Made by a program: the position numbers and the translations under genes
The notes under the pieces: generated by a model
The model's input: only the letters and a program-made list of their open reading frames with translations
The model's database searches: none
What the model was told of the DNA's origin: nothing
Part shown: positions 27,140 to 36,138 of the stretch, in pieces
How positions within the stretch are numbered: position 1 is the first letter of the stretch
Layout of the letters: every line of letters begins with the position of its first letter
From: Planctomycetota bacterium
Lineage (GTDB): Bacteria > Planctomycetota > UBA1135 > UBA2386
Length of the DNA: 64,000 bases
Assembly (NCBI GenBank): GCA_020849665.1
Contig: JADLFX010000052.1
Coordinates: 45,979 to 109,978 of the forward strand
Reading direction: 5' to 3'

Positions 27140-28318
27140 GTGAATCCCCCACTCCCCGCCCTGATCGCGCTGCTCCTCTCCGTGCCGCCGCTGGCGGCGC
27201 AGTACGAGCAACTCCGCCCGTTCCGCAAGCCGGACCGCAACATCGTGGCCCCCGCGGAACTCTTCCGCGGCCTGCGCACGATGCGTGCCCTGGCCGCCTC
27301 GGATCCGGCCCGCGTGCGGGTCGACGAGGACGGCCGCGAAGTGAGCGATCACCCCGCATGGCAGGCGGCCTGGAAGGAGGTCCGGCCGCAGATGCTGCGG
27401 CAGGCCGGGCACCTCGGCGCGATCCTGCTCGAGAGCAACAACCCCGAGGACCGCGCGCTCGCGGCGTACGCGGTGTTCCTGTGCCCCGACGTGCAGGACA
27501 TCTGCCATCTGATCGCCTACTTCCCCGGCGAGCCGGTGCGCGCACTCCGCGAGGAGGGGTATCGCCGCGCGCTCGCATTCCTGCGCGTACACCTGCCCAA
27601 GAACCGCCCCTGGCCGAAGGAGGCCAAGGTCCCCGAGGGCACGCCGCAGTCGCCGCTCTACAGCCTGGACCTCGACCCCTACATCGCCCTCTTGAGCGTC
27701 GCAGACCCGGTCGATCAGGCCCAGGGGCTGTGGTTCCTGCGCGAGCTGGTGCGGATCCGCAAGGACATCCACCGCACGATCGTGAACTTCGCCGGAGCGC
27801 GCCTGCACGAGCTGCTCGCCAGCCCGGATGCCGGCGTGCGCCGCGAGGCAGTGGCGCTGGTGGCCGCCCTCGACCCGCAGGGCCGCCCGCTCGCCGACGA
27901 CGCCGGCGCCAAGGTCGCCGCCGCACGGCTCGAGGCGATCCGGATCGAACTCCTCCCGCCGATCCGCAGGATCGGCGCCGGGCTCTACGAACTGCATCCC
28001 GGGGACGCGCGGGACCGGCTGGTCGAGGTGGCGCGCGAGGCGGCGAAGACCGACTCCCTCGGCGCGGCCCAGGAGGGCAGGCTCGGCGGCGGACTCTACT
28101 ACCGCGGCTACCAGCTGCGCCGCCTGCCCGCGCCGCTCGACCAGCTCGGGCTGCCTCTGCAGGCCGTGCTCGTGCGGGTCAATGCGACGCCGGTGGCGAG
28201 CGCGGCCGAAGTGCAGCAGGCGGTCGAGGCGGCGCTGGCCCGCAAGGGTCCGATCCTGGTGGAGTACGTCCACGAGGGTCGCGAGCACGCCATCGAGTAC
28301 CGCGTGATCCAGCCGTGA
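27140..28318 (+). CDS. secreted helical protein with C-terminal PDZ-like segment
   Basis: A 392-residue protein from a GTG start with a signal peptide (NPPLPALIALLLSVPPLAAQ). The body is alpha-helical, with HEAT-like blocks such as DAGVRREAVALVAALDP. The last 60 residues look like the second half of a PDZ domain (LQAVLVRVNATPVASAAEVQQAV and VEYVHEGREHAIEYRV). Its stop overlaps the GTG of the ABC-F gene. Confidence 0.6.
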   Translation: MNPPLPALIALLLSVPPLAAQYEQLRPFRKPDRNIVAPAELFRGLRTMRALAASDPARVRVDEDGREVSDHPAWQAAWKEVRPQMLRQAGHLGAILLESNNPEDRALAAYAVFLCPDVQDICHLIAYFPGEPVRALREEGYRRALAFLRVHLPKNRPWPKEAKVPEGTPQSPLYSLDLDPYIALLSVADPVDQAQGLWFLRELVRIRKDIHRTIVNFAGARLHELLASPDAGVRREAVALVAALDPQGRPLADDAGAKVAAARLEAIRIELLPPIRRIGAGLYELHPGDARDRLVEVAREAAKTDSLGAAQEGRLGGGLYYRGYQLRRLPAPLDQLGLPLQAVLVRVNATPVASAAEVQQAVEAALARKGPILVEYVHEGREHAIEYRVIQP

Positions 28319-30213
28319 CCCTGGTCGCCCTCGAGTCGATCGAGCGCAGGTTCGGCGAGCACGTCGTCCTCGACGGCGTGGGGATGTCGATCGACGAGGG
28401 CGACCGAGTCGGGCTGATCGGCGACAACGGCGCGGGCAAGACGACGCTGCTGCGGGTGCTCACCGGCCTCGACCAGCCGGACCGGGGCTCCGTGACGCCG
28501 CGGCGCGGGCTGAAGATCGCGTACCTGGCGCAGATCCCGGCGATCCCGCCGGGCACGTCGGTGCTCGAGTTCGTGGAGCGTGGCAACGGCGAGTTCCAGG
28601 GCCTGGAGGCCCGCATCCGCGCGCTGGAATCGCGGTTGGCCGCCGCGCCCGACGACCCCGCGGCGCTGGAGGAGTACGGCCGGCTGCAGGGCGCGTTCGA
28701 GGCCGGCGGCGGCTACCACCGCCGCGCCACCTGCCAGCGCGTGTTGAGCGGCCTCGGGTTCACGGCCGCGGACTGGGACAAGGATGCGAGCGTGCAGAGC
28801 GGTGGCGAGAAGACCCGCACCATGCTGGCCGAGCTGATGACCACTCCGGCCGACCTGCTCGTGCTCGACGAGCCCACCAACCACCTCGACCTCGACGGCA
28901 TCGAGTTCCTGGAGGGGTACCTGGCCCGCTATCCGGGAGCGGTGCTCGTGGTGAGCCACGACCGGGCGTTCCTGGACGGCTTCGCCAAGGTGATCGTCGA
29001 GCTGGAGGGCGGCTCGCTCACGCGCTACCGCGGCAACTGGTCGGCGTACATGCAGCAACGCGACGCCAGCATCCTGGCCGCGGCGCGCGCGTTCCGCGAC
29101 CAGCAGGAGTTCGTGGCCAAGGAGATGGAGTACATCCGCCGCAACATGGCGGGGCGCAACAGCGGCCAGGCCAAGGGCCGGCTCAAGCGCCTGCAGCGCC
29201 TCGAACGGATCCAGGCGCCGCGGCCGGACCGCACCACGATGAAGCTGCGCTTCCGCGGCGGCCGCGGCCAGCAGGGCCAGGCGATCCTCGAGGCCGAGGA
29301 CCTGGTGCTCACGGTGCCGGGCGGCCGGCGCGTGATCGACGGGGCGAGCTTCCGCGTCGACCACGGCGAGACCGTCGGCATCCTCGGCCGCAACGGCGCG
29401 GGCAAGAGCACGCTGTTGCGCTGCCTCGCCGGGCTCACGACCCCGGCCGGCGGCAGGCTGCAGCGCGCCTATGGCGTCCGGGCCGCGTACTTCAGCCAGG
29501 AGATGCAGGACCTGCCGCGCAGCGGCACGGTGCTGGAGGCCCTGCGCGCGGTGGACCCCAAGGCCCTGGAAGGCGACCTGCGCTCGCATCTCGCGCTCTT
29601 CCTGTTCCGGGGCGACGAGGTGGAGCGCCCGGTCGAGAGCCTTTCCGGCGGCGAGAAGCGGCGCGTCTGCCTCGCGCGCCTGACCCGCGGCACCTACGAC
29701 TTCCTCTGCCTGGACGAGCCCACCAACCACCTCGACGTGCCGGCGCGCGAGGGTCTCGAGGAGGCGCTGCTCGCCTATCCGGGTGCCGTGGTGATGGTGA
29801 GCCACGACCGCACGTTCCTCGGCACGCTTGCCGACCGCATCCTCCTGGTCGAGGACGGCCGGGTGCGCGCGTTCGACGGCGGGCTGCCCGGGTTCCTGCG
29901 CGCCCGCGCCGCCGAGCAGCGCGAGGCACGCGCCGAGGAGCGCGAAGCCAAGGACCGCGCGCGCGCCCGCGACGAGCGCGCCCCGCCGGCGGCGGGCGCC
30001 GCGCCGGGCGGCAAGGTCCGCAACCCGCTGCTCTTCCAGAAGCTCGAGGAGAAGATCATTGCCCTCGAGGAGCAGGTGGCGACACTCCGCCAGCGCATGT
30101 TGCTGCCCGAGAACTACGCCAGCCACGCGGCGATGCGTGCCCTGCAGGACGAGGAGGCCAGGGTGCAGGCCGACCTGGCCGAGGCCTACCAGCGCTGGGA
30201 GAACTGGGTGTGA
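28315..30213 (+). CDS. ABC-F family ATPase (Uup/EttA type)
   Basis: A 632-residue protein with two ABC domains and no membrane segments. Walker A sites are GDNGAGKTT and GRNGAGKST, signatures QSGGEKTR and LSGGEKRR, Walker B LLVLDEPTNHLDLDG and FLCLDEPTNHLDV. The inter-domain linker (about 240-320, rich in Arg/Lys) is the P-site tRNA interaction motif region. The C-terminal tail (about 570-632) is a coiled coil, as in Uup. ABC-F proteins act on ribosomes. The GTG start overlaps the upstream stop, and the stop overlaps argS. Confidence 0.93.
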   Translation: MTLVALESIERRFGEHVVLDGVGMSIDEGDRVGLIGDNGAGKTTLLRVLTGLDQPDRGSVTPRRGLKIAYLAQIPAIPPGTSVLEFVERGNGEFQGLEARIRALESRLAAAPDDPAALEEYGRLQGAFEAGGGYHRRATCQRVLSGLGFTAADWDKDASVQSGGEKTRTMLAELMTTPADLLVLDEPTNHLDLDGIEFLEGYLARYPGAVLVVSHDRAFLDGFAKVIVELEGGSLTRYRGNWSAYMQQRDASILAAARAFRDQQEFVAKEMEYIRRNMAGRNSGQAKGRLKRLQRLERIQAPRPDRTTMKLRFRGGRGQQGQAILEAEDLVLTVPGGRRVIDGASFRVDHGETVGILGRNGAGKSTLLRCLAGLTTPAGGRLQRAYGVRAAYFSQEMQDLPRSGTVLEALRAVDPKALEGDLRSHLALFLFRGDEVERPVESLSGGEKRRVCLARLTRGTYDFLCLDEPTNHLDVPAREGLEEALLAYPGAVVMVSHDRTFLGTLADRILLVEDGRVRAFDGGLPGFLRARAAEQREARAEEREAKDRARARDERAPPAAGAAPGGKVRNPLLFQKLEEKIIALEEQVATLRQRMLLPENYASHAAMRALQDEEARVQADLAEAYQRWENWV

Positions 30214-31934
30214 GCGAGCTCCACTCCCACCTGCGCACGCGGATCGTCGCGGCCGCCGGCGGCCTGCCCCTGGACGTCGTCGCGGGACTGGTGCTGCAGC
30301 CGGCCAAGGACCCGGCGTTCGGCGACGTGGCGCTGCAGTGCTTCGCCCTCGCCAAGCATCGCGGCCAGCCGCCCCAGCAGGTGGCCAGCGCGCTGGCCGC
30401 GGCGCTCACGCCCGACGCCGTGCTGGAGTCGGCCACCGCCACGGGACCGTTCGTGAACTTCCGCTTCCGCCGTGCCGCGCTGGCCGAGCACGTGGTGGGC
30501 GGGATCCTGCACGACCGCGCACCGTACGGCCCTATGCCGCCCACCGGGCAGTGCATCGTGGTGGACTTCTCGTCGCCCAACATCGCCAAGCCGTTCCACA
30601 TGGGCCATCTGCGCTCCACGGTGATCGGGGCGGCGCTGTGCCGCCTGCACCGCCACCTCGGCGCGACCGTGCACGGCATCAACCACCTCGGCGACTGGGG
30701 CGCGCAGTTCGGCAAGCTGATGACCGCCTTCCTGCGCTACGGCTCGGACGCCGAGCTGGAGCGCGACCCGATGCGCCACATGTTCGAGGTGTACGTGCGC
30801 TACGGGAAGGAGGCCAAGGCCGACCCCGGCCTCGACGCCGAGAGCGCCGAGCACTACCGCCGGCTGGAGAGTGGCGAGGACAACCTGGAGCGGCGCCTGT
30901 GGAAGCGGCTGCGCGACCTGTCGCTCAAGGCGTTCGAGGGTCCGTATCGGCGCCTGGGCGTGACCTTCGACCATGTGACCGGCGAGAGCTTCTACGAGGA
31001 CAAGATGGCCGGCGCGCTGGCCCGCGTGCGCGAGGCCGGGATCCTCGAGGAATCGGAGGGCGCGGAGGTGGTGCGCCTGGAGAGCCTCGGCATCAAGGAG
31101 CCGTGCATCCTGCGCAAGAGCGACGACACCTCGATCTATGCCACGCGCGACCTCGCGGCGATCTTCTACCGCAGCGCCACCTTCCGCTTCGACCGCGCGC
31201 TCTACGTGGTGGGCAGCGAGCAGAAGCTGCACTTCCGCCAGCTGGTGGGCGTGCTCAAGCGCATGGGCGTGCCCGAGGCGGAGCGCATCGAGCACATCGA
31301 CTTCGGCCTGATCCTGGCGAAGAACGCCGAGACCGGGAAGTGGGAGAAGTTCGCGACGCGTGGCGGCAACGCCATCTTCCTGGACGAGGTGCTCGACGAG
31401 GCGGTCGCCAACGTGCGCCGGATCATCGCCGAGAAGAATCCCGACCTGGAGGACCGGGACGCGGTGGCCGAACAGGTCGGCGTGTCGGCGATCGTGTTCA
31501 ACGACCTCAAGAACTCGCGCATCAAGGACGTGAAGTTCGACTGGGAGGCGATGCTGAACTTCGAGGGCGAGAGCGGCCCCTACGTCCAGTACGCGGTGGC
31601 ACGCCTCGCCGGCATCCTGCGCAAGGCGGACGCGGAGGTGCGCGGCGCGGAAGGAGTGGACTTCGCCCACCTCGCCGACGCGGAGCGCGTGCTGCTGCCG
31701 CTCCTCGAGTTCGGCCCCGCGCTGCAGCGCGCCGCCGCCCAGAGCGAGCCCAGCGTGCTCACCGGCCTGATGATCACCATCGCCGGGGAGATCCACGCCT
31801 ATCTGCGCGACCACCACGTGCTCGGCGCCGAGCCCGCGGTGCGCCGCTCCCGCCTCGCCCTGGTGGCCGCCGCCCGCAAGGTCCTCAAGACCGGGCTCGG
31901 GATCCTGGGCGTGGCCGCGCCGGACCGGATGTGA
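30210..31934 (+). CDS. argS: arginyl-tRNA synthetase
   Basis: A 574-residue class I synthetase with a GTG start overlapping the ABC-F stop. An N-terminal tRNA-recognition domain (about 1-95) is followed by the HIGH box in FSSPNIAKPFHMGHLRST. The KMSKS region is atypical (KWEKFATRGGN), as in many bacterial ArgS. The C-terminal anticodon-binding domain includes YAVARLAGILRKA. It charges tRNA-Arg. Placed after ABC-F, it forms a translation-related pair. Confidence 0.96.
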   Translation: MSELHSHLRTRIVAAAGGLPLDVVAGLVLQPAKDPAFGDVALQCFALAKHRGQPPQQVASALAAALTPDAVLESATATGPFVNFRFRRAALAEHVVGGILHDRAPYGPMPPTGQCIVVDFSSPNIAKPFHMGHLRSTVIGAALCRLHRHLGATVHGINHLGDWGAQFGKLMTAFLRYGSDAELERDPMRHMFEVYVRYGKEAKADPGLDAESAEHYRRLESGEDNLERRLWKRLRDLSLKAFEGPYRRLGVTFDHVTGESFYEDKMAGALARVREAGILEESEGAEVVRLESLGIKEPCILRKSDDTSIYATRDLAAIFYRSATFRFDRALYVVGSEQKLHFRQLVGVLKRMGVPEAERIEHIDFGLILAKNAETGKWEKFATRGGNAIFLDEVLDEAVANVRRIIAEKNPDLEDRDAVAEQVGVSAIVFNDLKNSRIKDVKFDWEAMLNFEGESGPYVQYAVARLAGILRKADAEVRGAEGVDFAHLADAERVLLPLLEFGPALQRAAAQSEPSVLTGLMITIAGEIHAYLRDHHVLGAEPAVRRSRLALVAAARKVLKTGLGILGVAAPDRM

Positions 31935-31953
31935 CTGCGCGTCGCGCTCCGGC

Positions 31954-33372
31954 TCAGCGCAACAGCAAGGAACTCGGGTTGGTCAGCCGCGCCGTGCTCC
32001 CCTGCACGGTCCCGCCCTGCGCGTGCAGCACCTGACCGCGCAGGCTGGCCAGTTCCGGCGGCGTGACCACGAAGTAGGCGCGTCCGTCGCCGCCGACCGC
32101 CTGCGCAGGAAGGACGAGGTCCGGGGGCACCCAGAGCGGGCCGAAGGGGGTGGGCAGGGACTGGGCGAACCGCTGCGCGCCCAGCCACACCACCGCGGTC
32201 GCGCCGCTCTGCCCCACGACGCCCAGGCTCACGGATCCGCCCACGGCCACGTTGGACACCGCGCAGAGGTGCAGGGAGGGCAGCGGGTGGCTCTCGTGCA
32301 CCAGGCGTCCGACCCGCTCCGCACCCTGCATGCGTGTGTCGGCGTAGAGCAGGTAGAGGAGCCCGTCCGGCCCCTCGGCGATGCCGATCACCGGGCCGCT
32401 GGTGCGCCCGAAGAGCGAGCGGGCCACCACGCGCGTGCCGCCGGGGTCGAGCCGCACCTGGAACACCTCGCCGCGGTTGAACCCGCCCAGGAACAGGTCG
32501 CCGCGCGCGGCGGCCGGCGCGAACTCGGCCGTCCAGAACCCCGCCCCGGTGAGCGAGGGCTCGGGATAGAAGGTCTCGAGCGGGTCCTCGGTCACCGGGT
32601 CGGGAGCCGGCTCGCGCCCCTCGTAGATCGGCCAGCCGTAGTTGGCGCCGCGCCGCACGGTGTTCAGCTCGTCGCTCAGGAAGTTGCCGTTCTCGGTGCA
32701 GAGCAGCGCACCGGTCGGCGGGTGCACGGCGAGGCCGAACACGTTGCGGTGCCCGAGGGACCAGGTGTACGGCTCGGCGCCGGGCACGTTCACGAACGGG
32801 TTGTCGGCCGGCACCGCGCCGCTGCCGGCCTCGTAGCGCAGGATCTTGCCGTGCCATGAAGCGAGGCTCTGTGCGGTCTCCGGAACCTGACCGTCCCCTC
32901 GTCCCAGGTACAGGCGTCCATCGCTGCCGAAGCAGAGCACGCCGCCGACGTGGCCGCCCGCCACCGGCATGGGCCTGCCGAGCTCGATCAGGCCCTGGCC
33001 CGAGCCACCCACGTCCGTGAGCCTGCCGAGCACGGCCTCGAAGCCCGGCGCCGAGCGGGTGTAGTGGACGTAGACGTGTCCGTTGCGCTGGAATGCCGGG
33101 TCCACCACGATCCCCAAGAGCCCGACTTCCGAGGAGGGAGCGCCCTGGCTGGGCACGTTCGCGAACGTGCGTGGCGATCCCGGCCCGGCCACGACCCGCA
33201 CGGCACCGGTGACCCTCTCCGCCACGAGGAGGCGGCCATCGGGCGTGAACGCCATGGCCGCGGCAAGCTGGAGTCCCTGTGCCACGGGTTCGAGGCGGTA
33301 CCCCGGGGGGAAGCCTTGCGCGGGCAGACATCCCGCCAGCAGGCACCAGGCGATCCAGCGGAGGCGCTTCAT
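31954..33372 (-). CDS. secreted PQQ-type glucose/sorbosone dehydrogenase-like beta-propeller
   Basis: A 472-residue protein starting MKRLRWIAWCLLAGCLPAQ (signal peptide). The GSDH propeller occupies about residues 25-350 (AMAFTPDGRLLVAER, GLLGIVVDPAFQRNG, YTWSLGHRNVFGLAVHP, YGWPIYEG). The last ~110 residues form a separate beta-rich module ending NPSSLLLR. It probably oxidises sugars or acts as a non-enzymatic propeller; the cofactor sites cannot be confirmed. The start overlaps the stop of the FG-GAP gene (ATGA). Confidence 0.85.
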   Translation of the reverse strand: MKRLRWIAWCLLAGCLPAQGFPPGYRLEPVAQGLQLAAAMAFTPDGRLLVAERVTGAVRVVAGPGSPRTFANVPSQGAPSSEVGLLGIVVDPAFQRNGHVYVHYTRSAPGFEAVLGRLTDVGGSGQGLIELGRPMPVAGGHVGGVLCFGSDGRLYLGRGDGQVPETAQSLASWHGKILRYEAGSGAVPADNPFVNVPGAEPYTWSLGHRNVFGLAVHPPTGALLCTENGNFLSDELNTVRRGANYGWPIYEGREPAPDPVTEDPLETFYPEPSLTGAGFWTAEFAPAAARGDLFLGGFNRGEVFQVRLDPGGTRVVARSLFGRTSGPVIGIAEGPDGLLYLLYADTRMQGAERVGRLVHESHPLPSLHLCAVSNVAVGGSVSLGVVGQSGATAVVWLGAQRFAQSLPTPFGPLWVPPDLVLPAQAVGGDGRAYFVVTPPELASLRGQVLHAQGGTVQGSTARLTNPSSLLLR

Positions 33373-35018
33373 CGCAGGAGCAGCGGAACGGGATTGCTCA
33401 CGAAGTCCAGGGTCGAGGTCTGCGGTGCGAGCAGCGCCGCATGGTCCAGCCGCAGTCCGGCCAGCCCGGCGAGCCCCGCCGGCAGCCGGAAGGCGGCCAC
33501 GGCCTTGCCCTGCGCGTCCAGGGTTCCAAGGCTGGCGACCAGCGGGGCCATGTTGGGGTAGCCCAGCGTGAACGACGTGTAGGCGTCGAAGACCAGCGGC
33601 ACGATCCCTCCGAGCACGGGAGTTCCGGGCCGCGTGCCGGAGGCGGATCCCAGGATCAGATAGACGCGGCCGGAATTGGCGGCGCCGGCTTCCAGGCTCA
33701 GGACCTGCTGGCCCCCTGCGACGGCCGCGAACCCGGGGACGTCGCGCTGGAGTGGCACGGTCTGCCCGCTGAACACCTGAGCGGCCCCGGCCTCCGCCGC
33801 CGCGCCCGAGTCCTTCCACGAACCCACGACGAGGTCCGGGCGACCGTCGCCCGTGGCATCCTGGCCACCGGAGACCACCGAGCCGAAGAACCCGGTACCG
33901 CGCAACACCGTGCGCGGCTGGCGCGTTGCTCCGTCGAAGAGCACCGCGTAGTTCGAGAACAGCGAGCCGACGACCCATTCCGCGCGCCCGTCGCCATCCG
34001 TGTCCCCCACGCCGGCCACCGAGGCGCCGAAGCGGTCGAAGGAGGTGAAGCCCGCGAACGAAGCGAGCACCTGGCCACTGCGCCCGGAGTGCACGCGCAT
34101 CGCTCCTGCGGACGGCTGGGTCGTTCCCTGACCGAAGATCCCGACCACGACGTCGCCCACGCCGTCGCCATCGACGTCCCCTGCGCCCGCGACGTCGTGG
34201 CCGAAGAGGTCGGAGAGCTGATCGCCGCGCCAGCTGTGGAGCACGCGGCCATCCCGCCCGCTGCGGACCTCCACGGTCCCCCGCCCGCCCACGAACATCT
34301 CGTACGCGGAAACCGCGACATCGGCACTCCCGTCGCCGTCCAGATCCCCCACTCCCGCCACCGCGAACCCATGGAGGCGGTCCTGCGCCGCGCCGGTCCA
34401 GCGATGCAGGAGCTGGCCGGTACGCGCCGAGAACACGTAGGCGGTCCCGCTGTCGCGGCCCCCCACGTCGCTGAAGGGGCACCCCACCACCAGATCATCC
34501 GCGCCGTCGCGGTCGACGTCCCCGGCGTTGCCGAGCTCGCCGCCGAAGTTCTCGCCGGGCAGGGCCGTGCTGAACACGCGCAGGAGCGAGCCGCTGCGTC
34601 CCGACCACAGGCTCACGGTTCCGGCATCCTGGCCCGGGACGTCGTCGTAGGGCGCGCCGACGGCGAGATCCGGGAAGCCGTCGTTGTCGACGTCGCCGAG
34701 CGAGACCAACGCCATGCCGAACCGATCGCCCGCCGCCGAGCCCGTGTACGTACGCAGCACCACCCCGTCGCGCCCCGAGACCACGACCACTTCCCCGCGC
34801 CACGGCGCCGTGGTCGGACCCAGTTGCGGCAGCCCGAGCGCCAGATCGGCGTAGCCGTCGCGGTCCAGGTCACCGGCGAAGGCCACCGCCCGGCCCATCT
34901 GTGCACCCGGGCTGCCACCCGCCACGCGCAGCCAGGGGGTTTGCGCGGGCAGGGCGCCACAGCAGACGATCAGCAGACTGCAGAACTCGCCTCGCACGTC
35001 GCGGGACTCTACCCTCAC
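33369..35018 (-). CDS. secreted FG-GAP/VCBS repeat beta-propeller protein
   Basis: A 549-residue protein with a hydrophobic N-terminal signal and at least seven FG-GAP units carrying Ca-binding loops (for example AGDLDRDGYADLALG, LGDVDNDGFPDLAVG, AGDVDGDGVGDVVVG). The C-terminal ~110 residues are a module seen in Poly30-type planctomycetes (YLILGSASGTRPGTP, then DAYTSFTLGYPN, then FVSNPVPLLLR). It is transcribed first in a two-gene unit with the GSDH-like protein. Role probably adhesion or surface binding. Confidence 0.85.
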   Translation of the reverse strand: MRVESRDVRGEFCSLLIVCCGALPAQTPWLRVAGGSPGAQMGRAVAFAGDLDRDGYADLALGLPQLGPTTAPWRGEVVVVSGRDGVVLRTYTGSAAGDRFGMALVSLGDVDNDGFPDLAVGAPYDDVPGQDAGTVSLWSGRSGSLLRVFSTALPGENFGGELGNAGDVDRDGADDLVVGCPFSDVGGRDSGTAYVFSARTGQLLHRWTGAAQDRLHGFAVAGVGDLDGDGSADVAVSAYEMFVGGRGTVEVRSGRDGRVLHSWRGDQLSDLFGHDVAGAGDVDGDGVGDVVVGIFGQGTTQPSAGAMRVHSGRSGQVLASFAGFTSFDRFGASVAGVGDTDGDGRAEWVVGSLFSNYAVLFDGATRQPRTVLRGTGFFGSVVSGGQDATGDGRPDLVVGSWKDSGAAAEAGAAQVFSGQTVPLQRDVPGFAAVAGGQQVLSLEAGAANSGRVYLILGSASGTRPGTPVLGGIVPLVFDAYTSFTLGYPNMAPLVASLGTLDAQGKAVAAFRLPAGLAGLAGLRLDHAALLAPQTSTLDFVSNPVPLLLR

Positions 35019-35125
35019 CCATCGACGGCAGCGGAGGGGGGTGGGCCCTGGCGGAATCCGGAACCGGGCGGAATCGGATTCCCCCGTGCTTGGCGCACCC
35101 CGGCCCGGCCTCTTACCGTCCCGCC

Positions 35126-35638
35126 ATGGACCTGAAGACCTACCTGCGGGACGTCCCTGACTTCCCCAAGCCCGGGATCCTGTTCAAGGACATCTCGCCG
35201 CTCCTGGCCGAGCCGAAGGCGATGAAGCACGTCATCGAGCGGATGGCGCAGATGGTCTTCGAGGGCCAGGTCGACCGCATCGCCGCGATCGAATCGCGAG
35301 GGTTCCTGTTCGGCGCGCCGTTGGCCGTGCACCTGGGCGTGGGGTTCACTCCCATCCGCAAGCGCGGCAAGCTCCCCTGGCGGACCAACCGCATCGAGTA
35401 CGCGCTCGAGTACGGGACCGACGTCCTCGAGATGCACCAGGACGGCGTCCAGGCCGGACACCGCGTCCTGCTGGTCGACGACCTGCTGGCCACCGGCGGC
35501 ACGATGAAGGCCGCGTGCGAACTCGTGGAAGGCGTCGGCGGCAAGGTGATCGGCTGCGCCTTCGTGGTCGAGATCCGCGCCCTCGGGGGCCGCGCCAAGC
35601 TGCAGCCGCGCCGGATCCACAGCCTCGTGGAGGCCTGA
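35126..35638 (+). CDS. apt: adenine phosphoribosyltransferase
   Basis: A 170-residue protein with the APRT start MDLKTYLRDVPDFPKPGI, IESRGFLFG, and the PRPP-binding loop VLLVDDLLATGGTM. It salvages adenine to AMP. Only the single ATG fits the normal family length. The fliA leader follows after the stop. Confidence 0.95.
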   Translation: MDLKTYLRDVPDFPKPGILFKDISPLLAEPKAMKHVIERMAQMVFEGQVDRIAAIESRGFLFGAPLAVHLGVGFTPIRKRGKLPWRTNRIEYALEYGTDVLEMHQDGVQAGHRVLLVDDLLATGGTMKAACELVEGVGGKVIGCAFVVEIRALGGRAKLQPRRIHSLVEA

Positions 35639-35785
35639 GACGCTGGATCCTGTGCCGGCCCACCGCCGGCAAGGACTTGGGGGTCAGCACGCCGCGACCC
35701 CACGATCGTGTGGTCCGCAGCCCCGGGCGCACGGGCGCTGCCAAGGCGCCCCCGGCCTCAAAGCGAAAAAATCTCGAGCGAGCAC

Positions 35786-35813
35786 TAAAGAACGGGCACC
35801 CACGGACCGATCA
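35786..35813 (+). promoter_or_regulatory. sigma-28-like promoter upstream of the riboswitch
   Basis: TAAAGAAC at 35786-35793, a 12-nt spacer and ACCGATCA at 35806-35813. Against TAAAG and GCCGATAA this is 5 of 5 and 6 of 8 matches; the spacer is one nt longer than the usual 11. A start site near 35820 lies just before the GEMM aptamer. If real, fliA is transcribed by its own product. Confidence 0.55.
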
Positions 35814-35855
35814 TCTTGTGCTGTCCCCCGAAGGGACCGCAGCGCTCTTTCTCGA

Positions 35856-35954
35856 CGCTTCTCGACAAAGGCAAACCCGCCGAAAGGCGGCGACGCAAAG
35901 CCAAGGGCCTTCGGCTCCCCGCGAGCCATGGCAGCCGGTTCCCGAACTGAAGCG
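35856..35954 (+). ncRNA. cyclic-di-GMP-I (GEMM-I) riboswitch aptamer
   Basis: The conserved GEMM-I parts appear in order on the plus strand: GGCAAACC (35870-35877), a hairpin of CGCC/GGCG closed by a GAAA tetraloop, GACGCAAAGCC (35892-35902), a second helix starting GGG, and the 3' element GGCAGCCGGTT near 35930-35940. Outer pairing is available between CGCTTC (35856-35861) and GAAGCG (35949-35954). The family binds c-di-GMP. The fliA start lies about 185 nt downstream. The expression platform, and so the direction of control, cannot be read with confidence. Confidence 0.88.
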
Positions 35955-36138
35955 ACCCAGACCCCGATCGCCTTCCCGCCGCGCCTGCACCCCGGCCGGG
36001 ATTCCGAGGCGCGGGTCTTCGCAGCACCGGGCACACCGGGTCCTACGCGCGTCCTGCCGAGAGTCGCGAGCGACGAGCTCAGCTGACCTCCCTCCGCCTC
36101 AGGCGGCTTCCTCCTCGACCCGTTCCCCGCAGCGCGCC
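35955..36138 (+). other. untranslated leader between riboswitch and fliA
   Basis: This 184-nt segment has no recognisable gene. A small stem near 36094-36106 (CCGCC/GGCGG) is followed by a pyrimidine-rich run, which could be part of an expression platform. No Shine-Dalgarno stands before the first ATG. Confidence 0.35.

Noticed and set aside
31300..31370. Missing KMSKS in ArgS as a sign of inactivation
   Set aside because: Many bacterial ArgS lack a canonical KMSKS; all other motifs are intact.
35515..36138. In-frame extension of fliA back through the riboswitch
   Set aside because: The frame is open, but the region is a structured RNA with a promoter. The translated extension is low-complexity and unlike any sigma factor.
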